Shown here: piece after piece, positions 4,555-6,443 of the stretch | Layout: every line of letters starts with the position of its first letter | Numbering within the stretch: the stretch's first letter is position 1 | Assembly (NCBI GenBank): GCA_049589355.1 | Contig: JBAWAP010000005.1 | Location: 1 to 6,443 of the forward strand | DNA: 6,443 bases | Direction of reading: 5' to 3' | From: JBAWAP01 sp049589355 | Lineage (GTDB): Bacteria > Chloroflexota > Anaerolineae > VGOG01 | Program-made: the position numbers and the translations under genes | Notes under the pieces: model-generated | What the model saw: the letters and a program-made list of their open reading frames with translations, nothing else | The model's database searches: none | What the model was told of the DNA's origin: nothing

Positions 4555-5457
4555 CTAACCCGACGGCCGCAAATAGTCCGCCAGCCCATCGCCCAGCACG
4601 CTGAAAGCGATGCCGATGGCGACGATGCCCAGACCGGGAAAAGTGGTCAGATTCGGATAGTTGAGAATGAACTTGCGGCCGTCGGCGATCATGGTCCCCA
4701 GCTCTGGGTCTGGTGGCTGTACCCCCAGACCCAGGAAGCCCAAGGCAGCTACATACAGAATGTTCAGGATCACGTCCGACATGGCAAAGACGATGGCCGA
4801 CGTGAGCACGTTGGGCATCAGGTGCCGCCAGATGATGCGGCGGTCGCGCATGCCGATGGTCCTGGCTGCCTCAATGTACTCCAGCTCTTTGGCCACCAGG
4901 ATCTCACCCCGCACCAGCCGCGCGTAGGCGATCCAGCCGACGATGCCGATGGCGATGTACATGTTGATCAGGCCCTGACCCAACATGGCGATGACGGCGA
5001 TGGTCAACACCAACGCTGGAAAAGCGATCAGAATGTCCAGAAAGCGCATCAAGAGGCTATCTATCAACCCACCATAGTATCCCGCCAGGGCACCAATGGC
5101 CACGCCATAGGCCATGGTGTAGGCCGTGGCGAAAATGCCGATCTGAAGGTCTACCCGCATGCCGTACAGGATACGGGTCAGTAGGTCTCGTCCAAACTGG
5201 TCTGTCCCCAAGAGATGCTCCCGACTTGAGCTCTGCATGGTGTTGCCCAGGTCTTGCTCGAGGGGATCGTAGGGCAGCAGCAGCGGTCCCACCCAGGCGA
5301 TGAGGAACACCAAGACGACCAGGGCAGCACCGATGTAGAACGTCCGGTTGAGCTTGTTCCACCTGGGACGCTCGGCGACCAGCTCTACCTCATCTGTCTG
5401 TCCAAAAGAGAGAGACAGAGACTCCCTCGCGCTTTGACTCCTCTCCGCATCACTCAT
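4555..5457 (-). CDS. Peptide/nickel-type ABC transporter permease, OppC/DppC family
   Basis: This 300-residue integral membrane protein is the second permease half of a family-5 ABC importer, expected to pair with the OppB-like protein encoded just upstream. A polar N-terminal tail (1-36) leads to membrane helix 1 (about 40-62). The OppC-type signature LGTDQFGRDLLTRILYGMR follows at 83-101, and then five further hydrophobic segments. The cytoplasmic EAA loop that docks the ATPase is at about 193-218 (EYIEAARTIGM...LMPN). The closing motif VLGDGLADYLRP is family-typical. I chose ATG at 5457: it overlaps the oppB stop by 8 nt (ATGAGTGA) and has GAGGGTG just upstream, with 7 nt between GAGG and the ATG. 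An ATG nine codons further up (5484) has no comparable site. The tight overlap implies translational coupling with oppB. Substrate is unknown; peptides are the usual guess. Confidence 0.93.
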   Translation of the reverse strand: MSDAERSQSARESLSLSFGQTDEVELVAERPRWNKLNRTFYIGAALVVLVFLIAWVGPLLLPYDPLEQDLGNTMQSSSREHLLGTDQFGRDLLTRILYGMRVDLQIGIFATAYTMAYGVAIGALAGYYGGLIDSLLMRFLDILIAFPALVLTIAVIAMLGQGLINMYIAIGIVGWIAYARLVRGEILVAKELEYIEAARTIGMRDRRIIWRHLMPNVLTSAIVFAMSDVILNILYVAALGFLGLGVQPPDPELGTMIADGRKFILNYPNLTTFPGLGIVAIGIAFSVLGDGLADYLRPSG

Positions 5458-6385
5458 ATTGCACCCTCGGATCAAGAAAGGCATAGACCAGGTCGGTCAC
5501 GAGGTTGACACCGATCACCAGGACGGCCAGAAAAAGCGTGATGGCCTGGACGACGGGGTAATCGCGAGCCGAGATGGACTGCACCAACAACCGCCCCAGA
5601 CCGGGGATGGCAAAGATCGTCTCGGTGATCACCGCCCCGCCAACGCTGTAAGCCACCCGCAGGCCCAACAGCGTCACCGTCGAGATCAGGGAGTTGCGCA
5701 GCACGTGCCTGAAGAATACGGTCGCGAACTTGAGGCCCTTGGCGTTGGCCGTGCGCACGTAGTCTGACTGCAGCACATCCAATATGGTCGCCCTCAGGTT
5801 TCGCACCAGCACGGCACTGCCCGAGAGGGCGATGGCTAGAGCAGGCAGGAAGAGATAGTACAGAGTCTCCCTGAGATTGTCCCCATAGCCCGCGATGGGA
5901 AAGATGTGGAGCTTAACGCTGAAGGCGATGATCAACAAGAGCGCGATCCAGAAACCGGGCATGGATAGGGTCAGCGTCACAAAGCCGCGGATGATCTGAT
6001 CCACCAGGGTGTCCTTTTTCAGCGCCGACCACATGGCCAAGGGCAAGGCTACGATGGCGCTCATGATCACCCCATAGACGGATAAGAAGAGCGTACGCGG
6101 GAAGCGCTCAAGGATTATCGGAAAGGCCGGCCGCCGCAAGACGAACGATTCGCCCAGATCCCCTTTGGCCAACCTGGCGACGAAAATGATGTACTGCTCG
6201 TAGATCGGCTTGTCTAAACCCAACACCCTTCGGATCTGCTCCCTGGCCTCAGCCGTGCCCCTCTCGCCCAACATAATGTCGGCCGGGTCGCCGGGGATCA
6301 ACCGGATCATGAAAAAGACGATCAGGCTTACCCCGACCAAGACCGGGATCAGTTGAATGAGCCTTCTCATTATGTACCGGTGCAA
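5450..6385 (-). CDS. Peptide/nickel-type ABC transporter permease, OppB/DppB family
   Basis: This 311-residue integral membrane protein is the first permease half of the importer. The N-terminus is diagnostic: RRLIQLIPVLVGVSLIVFFMIRLIPGDP-like, with helix 1 at about residues 9-29 and the conserved PGDP at 31-34. Then comes the LGLDKPIYEQY segment (55-65) and the GDLGESF motif (75-81). Further membrane helices lie at about 98-118, 137-158, 175-195, 235-255 and 282-303. The EAA loop is at 208-233 (DYVRTANAKGL...HVLRNSL), and the protein ends with AFLDPRVQYE. The start is TTG at 6385, supported by GGAGGT 4 nt upstream; the only nearby ATG (6370) is 19 nt from that site. It overlaps the OppC-like gene by 8 nt. 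No ATPase gene (OppD/F) follows, and what lies upstream is outside the window. Confidence 0.93.
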   Translation of the reverse strand: MHRYIMRRLIQLIPVLVGVSLIVFFMIRLIPGDPADIMLGERGTAEAREQIRRVLGLDKPIYEQYIIFVARLAKGDLGESFVLRRPAFPIILERFPRTLFLSVYGVIMSAIVALPLAMWSALKKDTLVDQIIRGFVTLTLSMPGFWIALLLIIAFSVKLHIFPIAGYGDNLRETLYYLFLPALAIALSGSAVLVRNLRATILDVLQSDYVRTANAKGLKFATVFFRHVLRNSLISTVTLLGLRVAYSVGGAVITETIFAIPGLGRLLVQSISARDYPVVQAITLFLAVLVIGVNLVTDLVYAFLDPRVQYE

Positions 6386-6389
6386 AGTG

Positions 6390-6395
6390 ACCTCC
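6390..6395 (-). promoter_or_regulatory. Ribosome binding site of the oppB-like gene
   Basis: GGAGGT on the minus strand is 4 nt from the TTG at 6385. The spacing is a little short, but the site is perfect and too far from the ATG at 6370 (19 nt), so it favours the TTG start. Confidence 0.7.
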
Positions 6396-6443
6396 GTGAA
6401 GGCATAAGATAACCGTCCGCCAGGGCAGATCTGGACGTTAAAC
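6396..6443. other. Upstream region of the oppB-like gene, cut by the window edge
   Basis: There is no clear promoter and no gene here. CCAG/CTGG (6420-6434) can form a short hairpin. A TAA reading leftward near 6441-6439 could be the stop of an upstream gene, but too little sequence is present to tell. Confidence 0.25.

Noticed and set aside
4309..5184. A long rightward open frame (291 codons) opposite oppC
   Set aside because: It runs through the tyrS terminator and is antisense to a clear OppC-family gene. It is rich in His, Gln and Asp with no family features, and no ribosome binding site precedes it.
1..6443. CRISPR arrays, phage genes, toxin-antitoxin pairs or a defence island
   Set aside because: No regularly spaced repeats and no genes of these classes were found on either strand.

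Overview
The window reads as a compact bacterial chromosome segment of moderately high GC, holding six protein genes and one tRNA. The most likely host is a member of the Chloroflexota (Anaerolineae-like). This is an inference from the style of the membrane-anchored solute-binding protein, the heavy use of TTG starts and the look of the intergenic repeats; no marker gene fixes the lineage.

Left block, all on the minus strand and read from right to left: secG (preprotein translocase subunit), then a family-5 peptide/nickel-type solute-binding protein 29 nt downstream, then tRNA-Leu(CAG) with an encoded CCA, then a small FtsL/FtsB/DivIC-like division protein. Between the solute-binding protein and the tRNA sits a 110-bp foldback element (733-842). 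It has 12-bp perfect terminal inverted repeats and is flanked by a 9-bp direct repeat, so it looks like a MITE. It appears to have landed in the promoter region of the tRNA.

Centre: a divergent control region (about 2820-3073) carries two back-to-back extended -10 promoters, each reading TGGTATAAT. One drives secG leftward and the other drives tyrS rightward. The tyrS message has a leader of about 158 nt made of repeat-like, foldable sequence. tyrS encodes a full-length tyrosyl-tRNA synthetase with an S4 domain, but both class I signature motifs are non-canonical: TLGH in place of HxGH, and RMGQS in place of KMSKS/KFGKT. A strong intrinsic terminator follows it.

Right block, minus strand and convergent with tyrS: oppB-like and oppC-like permeases of a peptide/nickel ABC importer, overlapping by 8 nt. 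No ATPase gene is in view. The solute-binding protein on the far side of tyrS may serve this permease pair, but that is inference.

I see no CRISPR array, phage gene, toxin-antitoxin pair or obviously new multi-gene system. The observations most worth following are the MITE in the tRNA promoter, the altered TyrRS catalytic motifs, and the structured tyrS leader.
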